Translations under genes and position numbers: made by a program
In this document: piece by piece, positions 27,245-36,261 of the stretch
How the letters are laid out: each line of letters opens with the position of its first letter
How positions within the stretch are numbered: position 1 is the stretch's first letter
Origin: Alphaproteobacteria bacterium
Lineage (GTDB): Bacteria > Pseudomonadota > Alphaproteobacteria > UBA7887
DNA length: 64,000 bases
Direction: 5' to 3'
Assembly (NCBI GenBank): GCA_030739735.1
Contig: JASLYQ010000001.1
Location: 1 to 64,000, forward strand
Notes under the pieces: generated by a model
The model's input: the letters and a program-made list of their open reading frames with translations, nothing else
Databases searched by the model: none
What the model was told of the DNA's origin: nothing

Positions 27245-28372
27245 TTATTTCAGATAGCCGAGTTCGCGCCAAGTGGCGTAGCGGGTACGGAACTCGCTGA
27301 GAGATTGCCATACGCGTGCAAATGTCTCGTCGGCGGCGACCTCCTCGGTCAACACTTCGCCCCACGCCACCTTGAGCGCGGCGAGGATTTCGGGCGACCA
27401 TTCGTGCAGCGTCACGCCTTGCGATTGGAAGAACTCCATCGAAGGTACCTGCTTGGCCTCGCTGAGCGCGATCGTACGCGTCACCATGCGGCCGCAGGCA
27501 ACCTCGATGATACGCTGTTGCTGGGCGCTAAGCGCGTTCCATTTATCGAGATTCACCATCATCTCGACCCAGGTAGATTGCTGGTGCCAGCCTGGAAAAT
27601 AATAGTGTTTGGCGATCTGGTGAAAACCCAGGCTCTGGTCAATCGCCGGGCTCGCCAGCTCGGTCGCGTCAATCGTCCCCAGCTCGAGCGCAGGAAAGAT
27701 ATCGCCGGGCGCCAGAAGCTGGGTGGAAACGCCGAGCTTTTCCATCACGCGCGCGCCGAGGCCGAAGAAGCGCATTTTCAACCCCGACAGCTCCTCGACA
27801 CTGGTTATCTCGGTGCGGAACCAGCCCGATGCCTCCGGCGCAAACAAGCCGCAAAGATGCGACTTTATATTATGCTGGACATAAATCTCGTCGAACAACG
27901 CTTCGCCGCCACCGTAATAGTACCAGGCCATATACTCGGCCGACGCGGGGCCAAAAGGCACGGCGGCGAAAAGCTGCAGAGCGGGAACCTTGCCCGACCA
28001 AAAGCCGGGCGTGGCATACCCTGCATCTACCGAGCCGGTGGAGACCGCGTCGAAGACCTCAAAGGCCGGCACCAGTGCGCCGGGCTCGAAGAACTTGAGC
28101 TTCATGTTGCCGCCCGAAAGCGCATCAACATCGTCGATGAAGGCCTGGCCAGACGGCCCCACCAGCGCCAACGTCGAGGTATAGGTGCTGGCGAGCTTCC
28201 AGCTTACCGGCTCGCCGAGCCCACTGTCGGCGGCGGGCGCGGTTGTCTCACTCGCCGGCGCCGATGCGGTCTCCGCACCAGGGACCGGCGCCTCTGTCGA
28301 CCGGTACGTCCGACCGTAATAACCGACGCCCAAGCCGATCACCAATGCGATGATAATGCTCAATCCACGCAT
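27245..28372 (-). CDS. TRAP transporter substrate-binding protein (DctP family), copy 1
   Basis: 375 aa. The start at ATG 28372 follows GGGAGGA and opens an N-terminal membrane anchor or signal segment (MRGLSIIIALVIGLGVGYYG), followed by an Ala/Pro/Thr-rich linker. The mature domain has the DctP landmarks: FFEPGALVPAFEVFDAVSTG, GLKMRFFGLGARVMEKLG and the ELASPAIDQSLGF ligand region. The AYEAFDAV-type motif points to the subgroup that binds 2-oxo- or hydroxy-acids. It would capture ligand in the periplasm for DctQM permeases, but neither permease gene is in the window. Confidence 0.88.
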   Translation of the reverse strand: MRGLSIIIALVIGLGVGYYGRTYRSTEAPVPGAETASAPASETTAPAADSGLGEPVSWKLASTYTSTLALVGPSGQAFIDDVDALSGGNMKLKFFEPGALVPAFEVFDAVSTGSVDAGYATPGFWSGKVPALQLFAAVPFGPASAEYMAWYYYGGGEALFDEIYVQHNIKSHLCGLFAPEASGWFRTEITSVEELSGLKMRFFGLGARVMEKLGVSTQLLAPGDIFPALELGTIDATELASPAIDQSLGFHQIAKHYYFPGWHQQSTWVEMMVNLDKWNALSAQQQRIIEVACGRMVTRTIALSEAKQVPSMEFFQSQGVTLHEWSPEILAALKVAWGEVLTEEVAADETFARVWQSLSEFRTRYATWRELGYLK

Positions 28373-28486
28373 GACGTCCTCCCGCCCGAGTAACAAAGAA
28401 AGGTAGAATAGCGCAGAAGCAGGACCTTTGCCCATGACCCTAGAGTATGTATTGGCTAATTGGGGCCAGTTTGACCGAGACATGCT

Positions 28487-29437
28487 CTAGATTGTGCCGG
28501 GGCTTACGATCAACGTAATGTAGAGGCCATAGCCCGCAACCAGCGCCGCGCCTTCAAGACGTCCGATGCGCCGGCGGACGGTTATCATCAGCGACAGGCC
28601 CACGGTCACCGCCAACATTACCCATAAGTCGAAGGCGAGCAGTTCCGCGGCTACGGGCACGGGCACGACCAGCGCCGTGATGCCGGCAATCGCCAGGATA
28701 TTGAACAGGTTCGAGCCCAGCACGTTGCCGATGGCGAGATCGCTATGTCCGCGCCAAGCGGCCATGCCGGCGGTGGCAATCTCGGGCAGCGACGTGCCGA
28801 AGGCGACCAGGCTGAGACCGATCACAGCCTCCGACAGACCGGCCAGCCGCGCCACCTCTACCGCGCCGTCTATCAAGAGGTCAGCGCCAATAATCACGCC
28901 CGCGATGCCGCCGACGGTGAACAGCATCGCCTCCCAGGGTTTAGTCGACGCCTCCTTAATCTCATCGCCAAGATCGGCGATAGCAGATGCCGCAGCCCGG
29001 CGCGCAGCCCAGAACGACCATACCGTATAGCCGACCAGCAACAGCACCATAAGTACGCCAATTGGGCGATCGATGGTGCCACGCAAACAAAGGCTGACAA
29101 AGACCAAGCTTACCAGCAGTAGAATGGTGCCGTCGCGGCGCACCGTCCTGCCGACGATGAGGATCGGGGTGAACAATGCGGCGACGCCGATCATGGCCAG
29201 CACGTTGGCGATGTTGGAGCCGACCACATTGCCCAGTACGATATCCGGGTGGCCGCTGAGCGCCGCGTTGAGGCTGACCACGAGCTCCGGCGCCGAAGTG
29301 CCGAAAGCCACCACTGTCAGGCCGATGACCAAGGGTGAGACGCGCCAGCCGCGCGCCAGTCCGACGGCACCGTTCACCAGCATCCCGCCCCCCACCAGCA
29401 ACAGCAGTAGGCCGGTAACGACAAAGACAATCATCAT
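28487..29437 (-). CDS. Calcium/sodium antiporter, YrbG-type
   Basis: 316 aa, about ten membrane segments. The two inverted alpha repeats are clear: GTSAPELVVSLNAAL with GNVVGSNIANVL, and GTSLPEIATAGMAAW with GNVLGSNLFNIL. This is the NCX/CaCA superfamily, bacterial YrbG branch. It exchanges Na+ or H+ for Ca2+ at the inner membrane. Its start lies one base after the sdhB stop, so it is likely part of the sdh transcript. The ion specificity is not shown. Confidence 0.9.
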   Translation of the reverse strand: MMIVFVVTGLLLLLVGGGMLVNGAVGLARGWRVSPLVIGLTVVAFGTSAPELVVSLNAALSGHPDIVLGNVVGSNIANVLAMIGVAALFTPILIVGRTVRRDGTILLLVSLVFVSLCLRGTIDRPIGVLMVLLLVGYTVWSFWAARRAAASAIADLGDEIKEASTKPWEAMLFTVGGIAGVIIGADLLIDGAVEVARLAGLSEAVIGLSLVAFGTSLPEIATAGMAAWRGHSDLAIGNVLGSNLFNILAIAGITALVVPVPVAAELLAFDLWVMLAVTVGLSLMITVRRRIGRLEGAALVAGYGLYITLIVSPGTI

Positions 29438-29438
29438 A

Positions 29439-30215
29439 TCACCGGCGCTCGACCATCAGCTTCTTGATCTCGCCGATCGTCCGGCCTGGATTGAGACTTT
29501 TCGGACAGGTTTTAGTGCAGTTCATGATGGTGTGGCAGCGGTAGAGCTTAAAGGGATCCTCCAGCGCGTCGAGCCGCTCGCCGGCCGCCTCGTCGCGGCT
29601 ATCGGCGAGCCAGCGATAGGCCTGCAACAGCGCCGCCGGGCCCAGATACCGCTCGCCGTTCCACCAATAGCTGGGACAGCTGGTGGAGCAGCAGAAGCAA
29701 AGGACGCATTCGTAAAGGCCGTCGAGCTTCTCGCGCTCCTCGGGGCTTTGCAAACGCTCGCCGGCGGGCGGCGGCGTCTCGGACTGCAGCCAGGGCTCTA
29801 TGGAGGCATATTGGGCGTAGGCGCGGTTGAGGTCGGGCACCAGGTCCTTGACCACCGGCATGTGTGGCAGTGGGTAGACCGGCACCTCGCCATCAATCTC
29901 GTCGATGAACTTAGTGCAGGCGAGCGTATTAGTGCCGTCGATGTTCATGGCACAGCTGCCACAAACACCTTCGCGACACGAGCGGCGGAAGGTAAGCGTC
30001 GCATCGATCTCGTTTTTGATCTTGATCAGCGCGTCGAGAACCATCGGCCCGCAGGCGTCGAGATCGATCTCGTAACGGTCCACACGCGGATTCTCGTCAT
30101 CGTCCGGGCTCCAGCGATAAACCGCGAAGGTACGCACATCTGTCGCCCCTTCCACCGCCTTGTGCGTGGTGCCAACACCGACCCGCGAGTTCTTCGGAAG
30201 TGTGAATTCTACCAT
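29439..30215 (-). CDS. sdhB: Succinate dehydrogenase iron-sulfur subunit
   Basis: 258 aa. The three clusters are visible in order: [2Fe-2S] [15 protein letters not shown] with a further cysteine, [4Fe-4S] [16 protein letters not shown] and [3Fe-4S] [18 protein letters not shown]. It passes electrons from the SdhA flavin to quinone at SdhCD. It starts 26 bases after the sdhA stop. Length and motifs are standard. Confidence 0.97.
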   Translation of the reverse strand: MVEFTLPKNSRVGVGTTHKAVEGATDVRTFAVYRWSPDDDENPRVDRYEIDLDACGPMVLDALIKIKNEIDATLTFRRSCREGVCGSCAMNIDGTNTLACTKFIDEIDGEVPVYPLPHMPVVKDLVPDLNRAYAQYASIEPWLQSETPPPAGERLQSPEEREKLDGLYECVLCFCCSTSCPSYWWNGERYLGPAALLQAYRWLADSRDEAAGERLDALEDPFKLYRCHTIMNCTKTCPKSLNPGRTIGEIKKLMVERR

Positions 30216-30241
30216 GGGTTCAGCCTCTCGAATGGCAGCGT

Positions 30242-32032
30242 TTAGTACACCCGTATCTTGGGCGGGATGGACTGGACCTCGTTGGTCAGCGTGTTCAAGT
30301 GGACGGGGCGGTAATCAAGACGCGGCGTGCCATCGCCATCGAGCCAGGAAATGGTGTGCTTGAGCCAGTTCTCGTCGTCGCGGTCGGCATAGTCTTCCCG
30401 CGCGTGGCCGCCGCGGCTTTCGGTACGGTTGGCAGCGCCGGCCAGCGCGACCACAGCCTGGGCCATGAGGTTTTCCAGTTCCAGGGTCTCGACAAGATCC
30501 GAGTTCCACACCAGCGAGCGGTCGGAGACGCCGATGTCGTCGAGCCCACCCCAGGCCTCGGCGAGCTTCCGTACGCCATTCTCCAGCACCTCGCCGGTGC
30601 GGAAGACAGCGCAATGGTTCTGCATGATGCGCTGCATCTCAAGACGCATGGCGGCCGTGCGCGTGCTGCCCTTGGCATGGCGCCATTTGTCGAGGCGGGC
30701 GATAGCATGCTCACCGGCAGCTGCCGGCAGGTCCTTGTGGGACTCGCCAGGGCGCACCACCTCGGCGGCGCGAATGGCCGCAGCGCGGCCGAAGACCACG
30801 AGATCAAGCAACGAGTTGGAACCAAGCCTGTTGGCGCCGTGCACCGAGACGCAGGCCGCCTCACCGATCGCCATCAGCCCCGGCACCACCGCGTCCGGAT
30901 CACCGCCGCGCAGCGTCACGGCTTCGGCGTGATAGTTAGTCGGAATGCCGCCCATGTTGTAGTGGCAGGTCGGCAGCACCGGGATCGGTTCGCGGGTCAC
31001 GTCGACCCCACCGAAGATGCGCGCGGTCTCGGCAATACCCGGCAAGCGCAAATTGATCAGCTCCGCATCAAGATGCTCGAGATGCAGGTGGATGTGGTCG
31101 GCCTCGGCGCCTACCCCGCGGCCCTCGCGGATCTCCATGGTCATGGAGCGGCTGACCACGTCGCGGCTGGCCAGATCCTTGGCCGACGGCGCATAGCGCT
31201 CCATGAAACGCTCGCCCTCACCGTTGGTGAGATAGCCTCCCTCGCCGCGCACCCCCTCGGTGATTAGGCAGCCGGCGCCGTAGATGCCGGTCGGGTGGAA
31301 CTGCACGAACTCCATGTCCTGACATGGTAGGCCAGCGCGCAGCACCATGGCGTTGCCGTCGCCGGTGCAGGTGTGAGCCGAGGTGCAGGAGAAATAGGCA
31401 CGCCCGTAGCCGCCCGTCGCCATCACCACCTGATGCGCACGAAAACGGTGGATGGTGCCGTCGTCCAGGTTCCAGGCCATTACCCCACGGCAGACGCCCT
31501 CGTCGTCCATAATGAGGTCGAGGGCGAAATATTCGACCAGGAACTCGGCACGAGCGCGCAGCGCCTGCTGGTAGAGCGTGTGCAGAATGGCATGGCCAGT
31601 GCGGTCGGCGGCAGCACAGGTGCGCTGGGCGATGCCCCCGCCGAAATTGGTGGTCATACCACCGAAAGCGCGCTGGTAGATCTTGCCTTCGGGCGTGCGC
31701 GAGAAGGGCACGCCGTAATGCTCCAGCTCGTAAATCGCGGGCGCCGCCTCACGGCACATATATTCTATGGCGTCCTGGTCACCGAGCCAGTCCGAGCCCT
31801 TCACCGTGTCGTACATGTGCCAGCGCCAGTCGTCGTCGCCCATATTGCCGAGCGCCGCCGAGATACCGCCCTGGGCCGCCACGGTGTGGCTGCGCGTGGG
31901 GAAAACTTTCGTCAGGCAGGCCGTCTTGAGGCCTTTCTCGGCCATGCCGAAGGTAGCACGCAGGCCGGCGCCACCGGCGCCCACGACGACGACATCGTAA
32001 GCATGATCGATGATCGGATACGCATCGGACAT
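30242..32032 (-). CDS. sdhA: Succinate dehydrogenase flavoprotein subunit
   Basis: 596 aa. [20 protein letters not shown] binds [13 protein letters not shown] carries the flavinylated histidine, and [11 protein letters not shown] and [18 protein letters not shown] form the succinate site. It oxidises succinate to fumarate in complex II. Start ATG 32032 lies 12 bases after the sdhD stop. Intact and of usual length. Confidence 0.97.
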   Translation of the reverse strand: MSDAYPIIDHAYDVVVVGAGGAGLRATFGMAEKGLKTACLTKVFPTRSHTVAAQGGISAALGNMGDDDWRWHMYDTVKGSDWLGDQDAIEYMCREAAPAIYELEHYGVPFSRTPEGKIYQRAFGGMTTNFGGGIAQRTCAAADRTGHAILHTLYQQALRARAEFLVEYFALDLIMDDEGVCRGVMAWNLDDGTIHRFRAHQVVMATGGYGRAYFSCTSAHTCTGDGNAMVLRAGLPCQDMEFVQFHPTGIYGAGCLITEGVRGEGGYLTNGEGERFMERYAPSAKDLASRDVVSRSMTMEIREGRGVGAEADHIHLHLEHLDAELINLRLPGIAETARIFGGVDVTREPIPVLPTCHYNMGGIPTNYHAEAVTLRGGDPDAVVPGLMAIGEAACVSVHGANRLGSNSLLDLVVFGRAAAIRAAEVVRPGESHKDLPAAAGEHAIARLDKWRHAKGSTRTAAMRLEMQRIMQNHCAVFRTGEVLENGVRKLAEAWGGLDDIGVSDRSLVWNSDLVETLELENLMAQAVVALAGAANRTESRGGHAREDYADRDDENWLKHTISWLDGDGTPRLDYRPVHLNTLTNEVQSIPPKIRVY

Positions 32033-32044
32033 AGCAGCTCAGCC

Positions 32045-32410
32045 CTAGAAAGCGATCTTGAGCACGGAGAAGACGGCGATAGCACCGAGCAAGACGCAGC
32101 CAAAGCCGGACGCCAGCAGCATGGCATGTTTGGCGCAGGCGCTGTGCACATAGTCCTCAATCACCACCTCGAGCCCGAGCTTGAGGTGGTAGAAGGCGGC
32201 AAACAGCACCAGCACCAGCAACACCGCAACCACGGGCCGCGCCAGCCAGGCAGTGACCGTAGCATGATCGGCTCCGGCCAGCTGTGTGATCGAAGCGGTA
32301 AACCAGAGCAGCAGCGGTACCAGGGCGATCGCCGACACACGCTGCAGCCACCAGTGCTGCACGCCTTTCTTGGCAGCACCGAGCCCGCGGGCGGGCGCCA
32401 GCCGGCTCAT
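32045..32410 (-). CDS. sdhD: Succinate dehydrogenase membrane anchor subunit
   Basis: 121 aa with three membrane segments. WWLQRVSAIALVPL and the FYHLKLGLEVVIEDYVH stretch carry the family histidine and the Asp/Tyr pair near the quinone and heme sites. I chose ATG 32410, which overlaps the sdhC stop by four bases; the longer open frame upstream is the sdhC region in another frame. With SdhC it anchors complex II and reduces ubiquinone. Confidence 0.93.
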   Translation of the reverse strand: MSRLAPARGLGAAKKGVQHWWLQRVSAIALVPLLLWFTASITQLAGADHATVTAWLARPVVAVLLVLVLFAAFYHLKLGLEVVIEDYVHSACAKHAMLLASGFGCVLLGAIAVFSVLKIAF

Positions 32411-32802
32411 GATCCGCCCCGCGAGGCGTAGCCGACGACGAAGGCGAGCAGTGTCAAACCGACCGAGACGACGACCACCGCCCAGCCGCTGCGATAGAAC
32501 GCAGTCAGTTCGTAACCGACACCGGCATCCCAGAACAAATGCCGGATGCCATTGCAGAGGTGATAGAACAGCGCCCACACCCAGCTCAGCAGTAGCACGC
32601 GGCCGATGACAGAGCCGATGAAGGCCTGCGCACTGGTAAAGCACTCGGGACCCACGGCGGCAGCAGCCAGCCACCAGACCAGCAACAAAGTGCCGACGCC
32701 GAGCACGACACCTGTCACGCGGTGCAATATCGAAAGCACCGAGGTCAGTTGCAGTCGATAGACTTGTAGGTGTGGCGACAGCGGCCGCTCGGCTCGGCTC
32801 AT
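32407..32802 (-). CDS. sdhC: Succinate dehydrogenase cytochrome b556 subunit
   Basis: 131 aa, three membrane segments. RPLSPHLQVYRLQLTSVLSI and LHRVTG at the N-terminus, and FYHLCNGIRHLFWD with the heme-ligand-type histidine, identify SdhC. ATG 32802 follows GGGGAG at good spacing; 21 further upstream codons are open but unlikely to be used. First gene of sdhCDAB, 59 bases after the mesaconyl-CoA hydratase-like gene. Confidence 0.93.
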   Translation of the reverse strand: MSRAERPLSPHLQVYRLQLTSVLSILHRVTGVVLGVGTLLLVWWLAAAAVGPECFTSAQAFIGSVIGRVLLLSWVWALFYHLCNGIRHLFWDAGVGYELTAFYRSGWAVVVVSVGLTLLAFVVGYASRGGS

Positions 32803-32861
32803 CGACGGCTCCCCAGGGCGCGAAACGACGCCAATTGACCTAGACCCTGGATTCGACCAAG

Positions 32862-33890
32862 TCAACCGCGCGGCAGCAACACTGTGGTGTCGAGATCAAG
32901 AACCATGTCCTCTTCCGGGAAATCGACACAAGGCCGGTTGCTTGTCACCACCAGGCGCAGCCGCAAGCTCCCGAGGTCGGCGCGGCCGGGGAGGGGATCC
33001 TTTGCCAATACTTCGGACCAGGCATGGATGGTATCGCCCGCGAAGACCGGCGCCGCGTGCCGACCACCGTTGAGCGCTACCGGCCAGAAGGCATTGGCAA
33101 GACCGTTGAAGCTGAGCGCCCGGGCCAGGCTGATGACGTGGCCGCCATAGATCAACCGTTTGCCGAAGCGTGTGCCGGCGGCGTAGTGGGCGTCGTAGTG
33201 CGGCCGCGCGGTGTTTTGATAGAGCCGCGTCGCCATCTGGTGCTCGGCTTCCTCGATGGTGATGCCTACCCGATGGTCGATGCGCTCGCCGACCGTGTAG
33301 TCGTCCCAGCGATGGGGCTCGCCGGATGCCGCGAAATCGTAAGCCGCCATGTCCAAAGTGGGCGCCAACAGATCGGCCACGGCGACATGGTCGGCAAGCT
33401 CGGGCACCACGGGCTCGGGTGCCACGGACGCCGGATCGCGCTTTGCCACCATCACCCAGCGGGCAAATTGCATGACTGTCTCGCGGGCCTGGTTGGTGCC
33501 GCTGGTGCGCACATATACGACGCCCGTCTTGCCGTTGGAATTTTCCCTTACACCGATGACAGTCGAGGATACGGACAAGGTATCACCAGGATAGATTGGG
33601 GCTAGGAAGCGCCCCTCCGCGTAGCCGAGATTAGCGACGGCGTTGAACGAGACATCGGGGACGGACTTGCCGAAGACCATATGAAAGGCGAGCCAAGGAT
33701 CAATCGGCGCACTCCTCAGGCCGAGAGCTTGCGCAAAGCTGTCGGCCGAGGTAACGGCAAAGCGGGAGCCAGTCAGCGCCGTATAAAGAGCCACGTCGCC
33801 CGTGTTCACGGTGCGTGGCGTAGCGTGCACGATCTCCTGGCCAACCGCAAAGTCCTCGAAGAAGTTGCCCGTCCAACTTTTCATGCTCAT
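32862..33890 (-). CDS. mch: Two-domain MaoC-type hydratase, probable mesaconyl-CoA hydratase
   Basis: 342 aa with two hotdog-fold halves: FEDFAVGQEIVHATPRTVN near the start and YTVGERIDHRVGITIEEAEH in the second half, then the NTARPHYDAHYA and RLIYGGHVISLARALS segments. This double-MaoC layout and the pairing with a malyl-CoA lyase-like gene match Mch, which hydrates mesaconyl-CoA to beta-methylmalyl-CoA in the ethylmalonyl-CoA and related pathways. The start at 33890 overlaps the upstream stop; 33884 is an alternative ATG. ccr, ecm and mcd are not in the window. Confidence 0.78.
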   Translation of the reverse strand: MSMKSWTGNFFEDFAVGQEIVHATPRTVNTGDVALYTALTGSRFAVTSADSFAQALGLRSAPIDPWLAFHMVFGKSVPDVSFNAVANLGYAEGRFLAPIYPGDTLSVSSTVIGVRENSNGKTGVVYVRTSGTNQARETVMQFARWVMVAKRDPASVAPEPVVPELADHVAVADLLAPTLDMAAYDFAASGEPHRWDDYTVGERIDHRVGITIEEAEHQMATRLYQNTARPHYDAHYAAGTRFGKRLIYGGHVISLARALSFNGLANAFWPVALNGGRHAAPVFAGDTIHAWSEVLAKDPLPGRADLGSLRLRLVVTSNRPCVDFPEEDMVLDLDTTVLLPRG

Positions 33891-34771
33891 AGCGCCGCCT
33901 CCAGTGCTTCGATGCGTTGCGTTAGTGCCACGGTGCGATGCGCCGACGCCACGTGCAAATTCTCGATCAGCTTGCCGTCGACCAGAGCCACGCCCTTGCC
34001 GGCAACCTCGGCCTCGGCATGGGCGGCGATGATGCGCCGCGCCCATTCGACTTCCGTCTCGCTCGGCGCGAAGGCGGCGTTGGCGGCGGCGATGGTTTTC
34101 GGGTGGATCAGCGTCTTGCCGTCGAAGCCAAGTTCAGCGCCTTGGCGGCAGACCTCCGCGAAGCCTTTGTCATCGGCGAGATCGAGATAGACGCCATCAA
34201 GAATAACCAGGTCGTAGGCCCGCGCCGCCAGGATGCAGTGGGATAAGGCGGTCAGCAGGGGCAGACGCATCGTCGTGTGCGCCGCGTGCAGGTCCTCGGC
34301 CAAATCTGAGGTGCCCATAACCAGTGCCGTGAGCTTGGGGCTGGCACTGGCGATCGCTTGGGCCTCGAGGATCGCTCGCGGCATCTCCATCATGACCCAA
34401 ACAGCTAGTGTCTCCGGCGCGCCCGCCTCATCGAGAAGGCTGAGCGCCTGTCGCAGCGCATCGGCGCTCTCGATCTTGGGCAAGAGAATGGCGTCCGCCC
34501 CGGCCTTGGCCAGCGCCGCGAGATCGTCCCGCCCCCACGGGGTGCTGAGCGCGTTGGCCCGCACCACGACCTCGCGCTCACCGTAGCCGCCCTCGGCGAG
34601 GGCCACCAAGATTTGCTCCCGCGCCCTCACCTTGGCATCGGGTGCCACCGCGTCTTCCAGATCCATGATGATGGCATCGCAAGCCAACCCACGCGCCTTC
34701 TCTAGCGCCCGCGCATTCGCCCCTGGCATATACAAGACACTGCGGCGCGGCCGCACGGTTGCTGGCATCAA
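33887..34771 (-). CDS. mcl1: HpcH/HpaI lyase, probable L-malyl-CoA / beta-methylmalyl-CoA lyase
   Basis: 294 aa. RPRRSVLYMPGANARALEKA, IIMDLEDAVAPDAK, LLPKIESADALRQA, MMEMPRAI, VMGTSDLAEDLHA and TLIHPKTI carry the CoA-thioester lyase and Mg2+ sites. It is coupled by ATGA overlap to the Mch-like gene, the basis for choosing the malyl-/methylmalyl-CoA activity over citramalyl-CoA. It would yield glyoxylate plus acetyl- or propionyl-CoA, feeding the adjacent TCA genes. Two start codons (34771, 34768) are adjacent. The 274 bases upstream hold no gene I can support. Confidence 0.75.
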   Translation of the reverse strand: MMPATVRPRRSVLYMPGANARALEKARGLACDAIIMDLEDAVAPDAKVRAREQILVALAEGGYGEREVVVRANALSTPWGRDDLAALAKAGADAILLPKIESADALRQALSLLDEAGAPETLAVWVMMEMPRAILEAQAIASASPKLTALVMGTSDLAEDLHAAHTTMRLPLLTALSHCILAARAYDLVILDGVYLDLADDKGFAEVCRQGAELGFDGKTLIHPKTIAAANAAFAPSETEVEWARRIIAAHAEAEVAGKGVALVDGKLIENLHVASAHRTVALTQRIEALEAAL

Positions 34772-35045
34772 TTTCCACCTTTCCAGAAATTTACGGGCAG
34801 CCTAATCGTGCCGTGTGACGCGGACAACCTGGAGATGGGTTGGGATGAGGGATCATGCTCGGAACTCTCTTGTATCACCTCATCGCCTGAACACGTCTTG
34901 CCAGCGCGCTGATGCTGTGGGCGGAGGCGCCTGTCGGCGCTCGGCGGAGCATCGGCGCTCTTGATCGCCCAAACGATCTTGATCTGTGTCATCCTGTGAT
35001 CCGGTCCGCCCTCGCCCGGCGACAGTCTAACCGAGGAACGCGTCG

Positions 35046-35837
35046 ATGCCCGTGATTTCCATTCAGTCCCATGTGGCGATGGGCCATATCGGTAATAGCG
35101 CAGGGGTCTTTACCTTGCAGCGGCTTGGTATCGAGGTCTGGCCGGTGCATACCGTGCAGCTCTCGAACCATACCGGCTATGCTGACTGGGGCGGCGGCGC
35201 CATTGCGGTAAACCAGGTGGCGGACGTGCTGGCCGGGCTTGAGCGCCGCGGCGCCTTTGCCAAGGCTGATGCCGTCTTAAGCGGCTACATGGGAACACCG
35301 GAGTTGGTTGCAGTCGTGGCCGAGTTCGTAGTGCGGGCTAAGGCGGCCAATCCAGCCCTGCTCTATTGCTGCGATCCGGTTATCGGCAATGGCGTGAAAG
35401 GGCTTTTCGTGCCCGAGCCGGTAGCCGAGGCGATCCGCGATCGTCTGTTGCCACTGGCCGATCTCGCCACGCCGAACGTTTTCGAGCTGCGTTGGCTTAC
35501 GGGCGTCGACGACCCGGCCCGTCTCGGCCCGGCACAGGTCGCCGTCACCTCGGTCGAGACGGCGCTGGGCACAGGGGCGCTGTTGCGCGACGGCGAAACG
35601 ACATGGCTAGTCGAGACGCCGCGTCTCGCAGTGCCGGGCGATGGGGCCGGCGATACCTTCTGCGCGCTTTTACTTGGGCATATCTTGCACGGCAGCACGC
35701 CGGACGAGGCCTTGTGTCTTGCCGTCTCGTCCGTACACGCCCTGCTGTCCTCTGACGGCCTGTCGCTGATCGAAAACCAGGCGCAGATTGTCAACCCACG
35801 ACCCGTGTTTCCCGCGAAACGCTCCGCCGCTTTCTAG
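35046..35837 (+). CDS. pdxY: Pyridoxal kinase, PdxY type
   Basis: 263 aa ribokinase-family protein. SIQSHVAMGHIGNSAG at the N-terminus is the PdxY/PdxK signature, DPVIGNG lies in the middle, and the anion hole with catalytic aspartate reads PGDGAGDTFCALLLG. It phosphorylates pyridoxal and related vitamers to make PLP, in the cytoplasm. It stands alone, divergent from the lyase gene and followed by an AT-rich gap. Confidence 0.92.
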   Translation: MPVISIQSHVAMGHIGNSAGVFTLQRLGIEVWPVHTVQLSNHTGYADWGGGAIAVNQVADVLAGLERRGAFAKADAVLSGYMGTPELVAVVAEFVVRAKAANPALLYCCDPVIGNGVKGLFVPEPVAEAIRDRLLPLADLATPNVFELRWLTGVDDPARLGPAQVAVTSVETALGTGALLRDGETTWLVETPRLAVPGDGAGDTFCALLLGHILHGSTPDEALCLAVSSVHALLSSDGLSLIENQAQIVNPRPVFPAKRSAAF

Positions 35838-36092
35838 GCAGATCCAGTCCAACGCCCACCATGCAACAGCTAACTGTTACTGACGTGTTACCCATCCATA
35901 CTGACAGCCTTTGTTTTGGAATCGTGGGCGATATCACAGCCCACCAATAGTTCTTATAGGATTTCGGCATAGATAATATTTTAGCATATTGGTTTTCGGT
36001 ATAGATAATAATTAGTCTAACTAAGAATTCTTATAGATTGATGCCTGTAGTCTTCGCACTCATGGTCAACTCCATATCCTGAGGGGGGAGCT

Positions 36093-36131
36093 ATGGCTCT
36101 CTATCGCTGTATCTGGATGAGGGGACGATAG
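36093..36131 (+). CDS. 12-residue mini-ORF behind a strong ribosome site
   Basis: ATG 36093 sits five bases after the purine run GAGGGGGGAG and encodes MALYRCIWMRGR before a TAG. The ribosome site is much better than at most genes here, which suggests translation. It might be a leader peptide or the start of a truncated gene. No homology is recognised. Confidence 0.3.
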   Translation: MALYRCIWMRGR

Positions 36132-36152
36132 GCCAGAAAACAGGGGATAGAC

Positions 36153-36230
36153 ATGTGTGCTTCTAAAAAATCTATATGCCGCTTGTTGGCGTTATTATTC
36201 GCTACCGGCGCAGCCGCACGCCCGTCATAA
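36153..36230 (+). CDS. 25-residue signal-peptide-like mini-ORF
   Basis: ATG 36153 follows CAGGGGAT and encodes MCASKKSICRLLALLFATG, ending AAARPS then TAA. It has a positive N-region, a hydrophobic core and an AxA-like end, the outline of a signal peptide with no mature part. It is either a truncated exported protein or a tiny membrane peptide. No homology is recognised. Confidence 0.3.
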   Translation: MCASKKSICRLLALLFATGAAARPS

Positions 36231-36261
36231 ACGAAACAGCAGGCGACCCTAACGACGGTCA

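Larger units (their letters stand above)
35838..36261. other. AT-rich intergenic region with short repeats and two mini-ORFs
   Basis: No conventional gene. A short imperfect direct repeat is present: TTCGGCATAGATAATATT at 35963-35980 and TTCGGTATAGATAATAATT at 35995-36013; TTCTTATAG also recurs at 35951 and 36028. Two mini-ORFs with ribosome sites follow (listed separately). The base composition drops sharply right after pdxY, so this is probably the left boundary of a transferred segment reaching to about 39250. Confidence 0.6.

Noticed and set aside
27197-28393. 398-codon plus-strand ORF opposite the TRAP binding protein
   Set aside because: It mirrors a gene with signal peptide and ribosome site; its translation is His/Arg-rich with no domain.
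29073-30245. 390-codon plus-strand ORF across sdhB and the antiporter
   Set aside because: Both opposite genes have unmistakable motifs; the ORF is compositional.
31373-32431. 352-codon plus-strand ORF opposite sdhA/sdhD
   Set aside because: sdhA and sdhD are intact on the other strand; no domain seen.
34768-34992. 74-codon minus-strand ORF upstream of the malyl-CoA lyase-like gene
   Set aside because: Low-complexity translation with no motif; it overlaps the start of the lyase gene.
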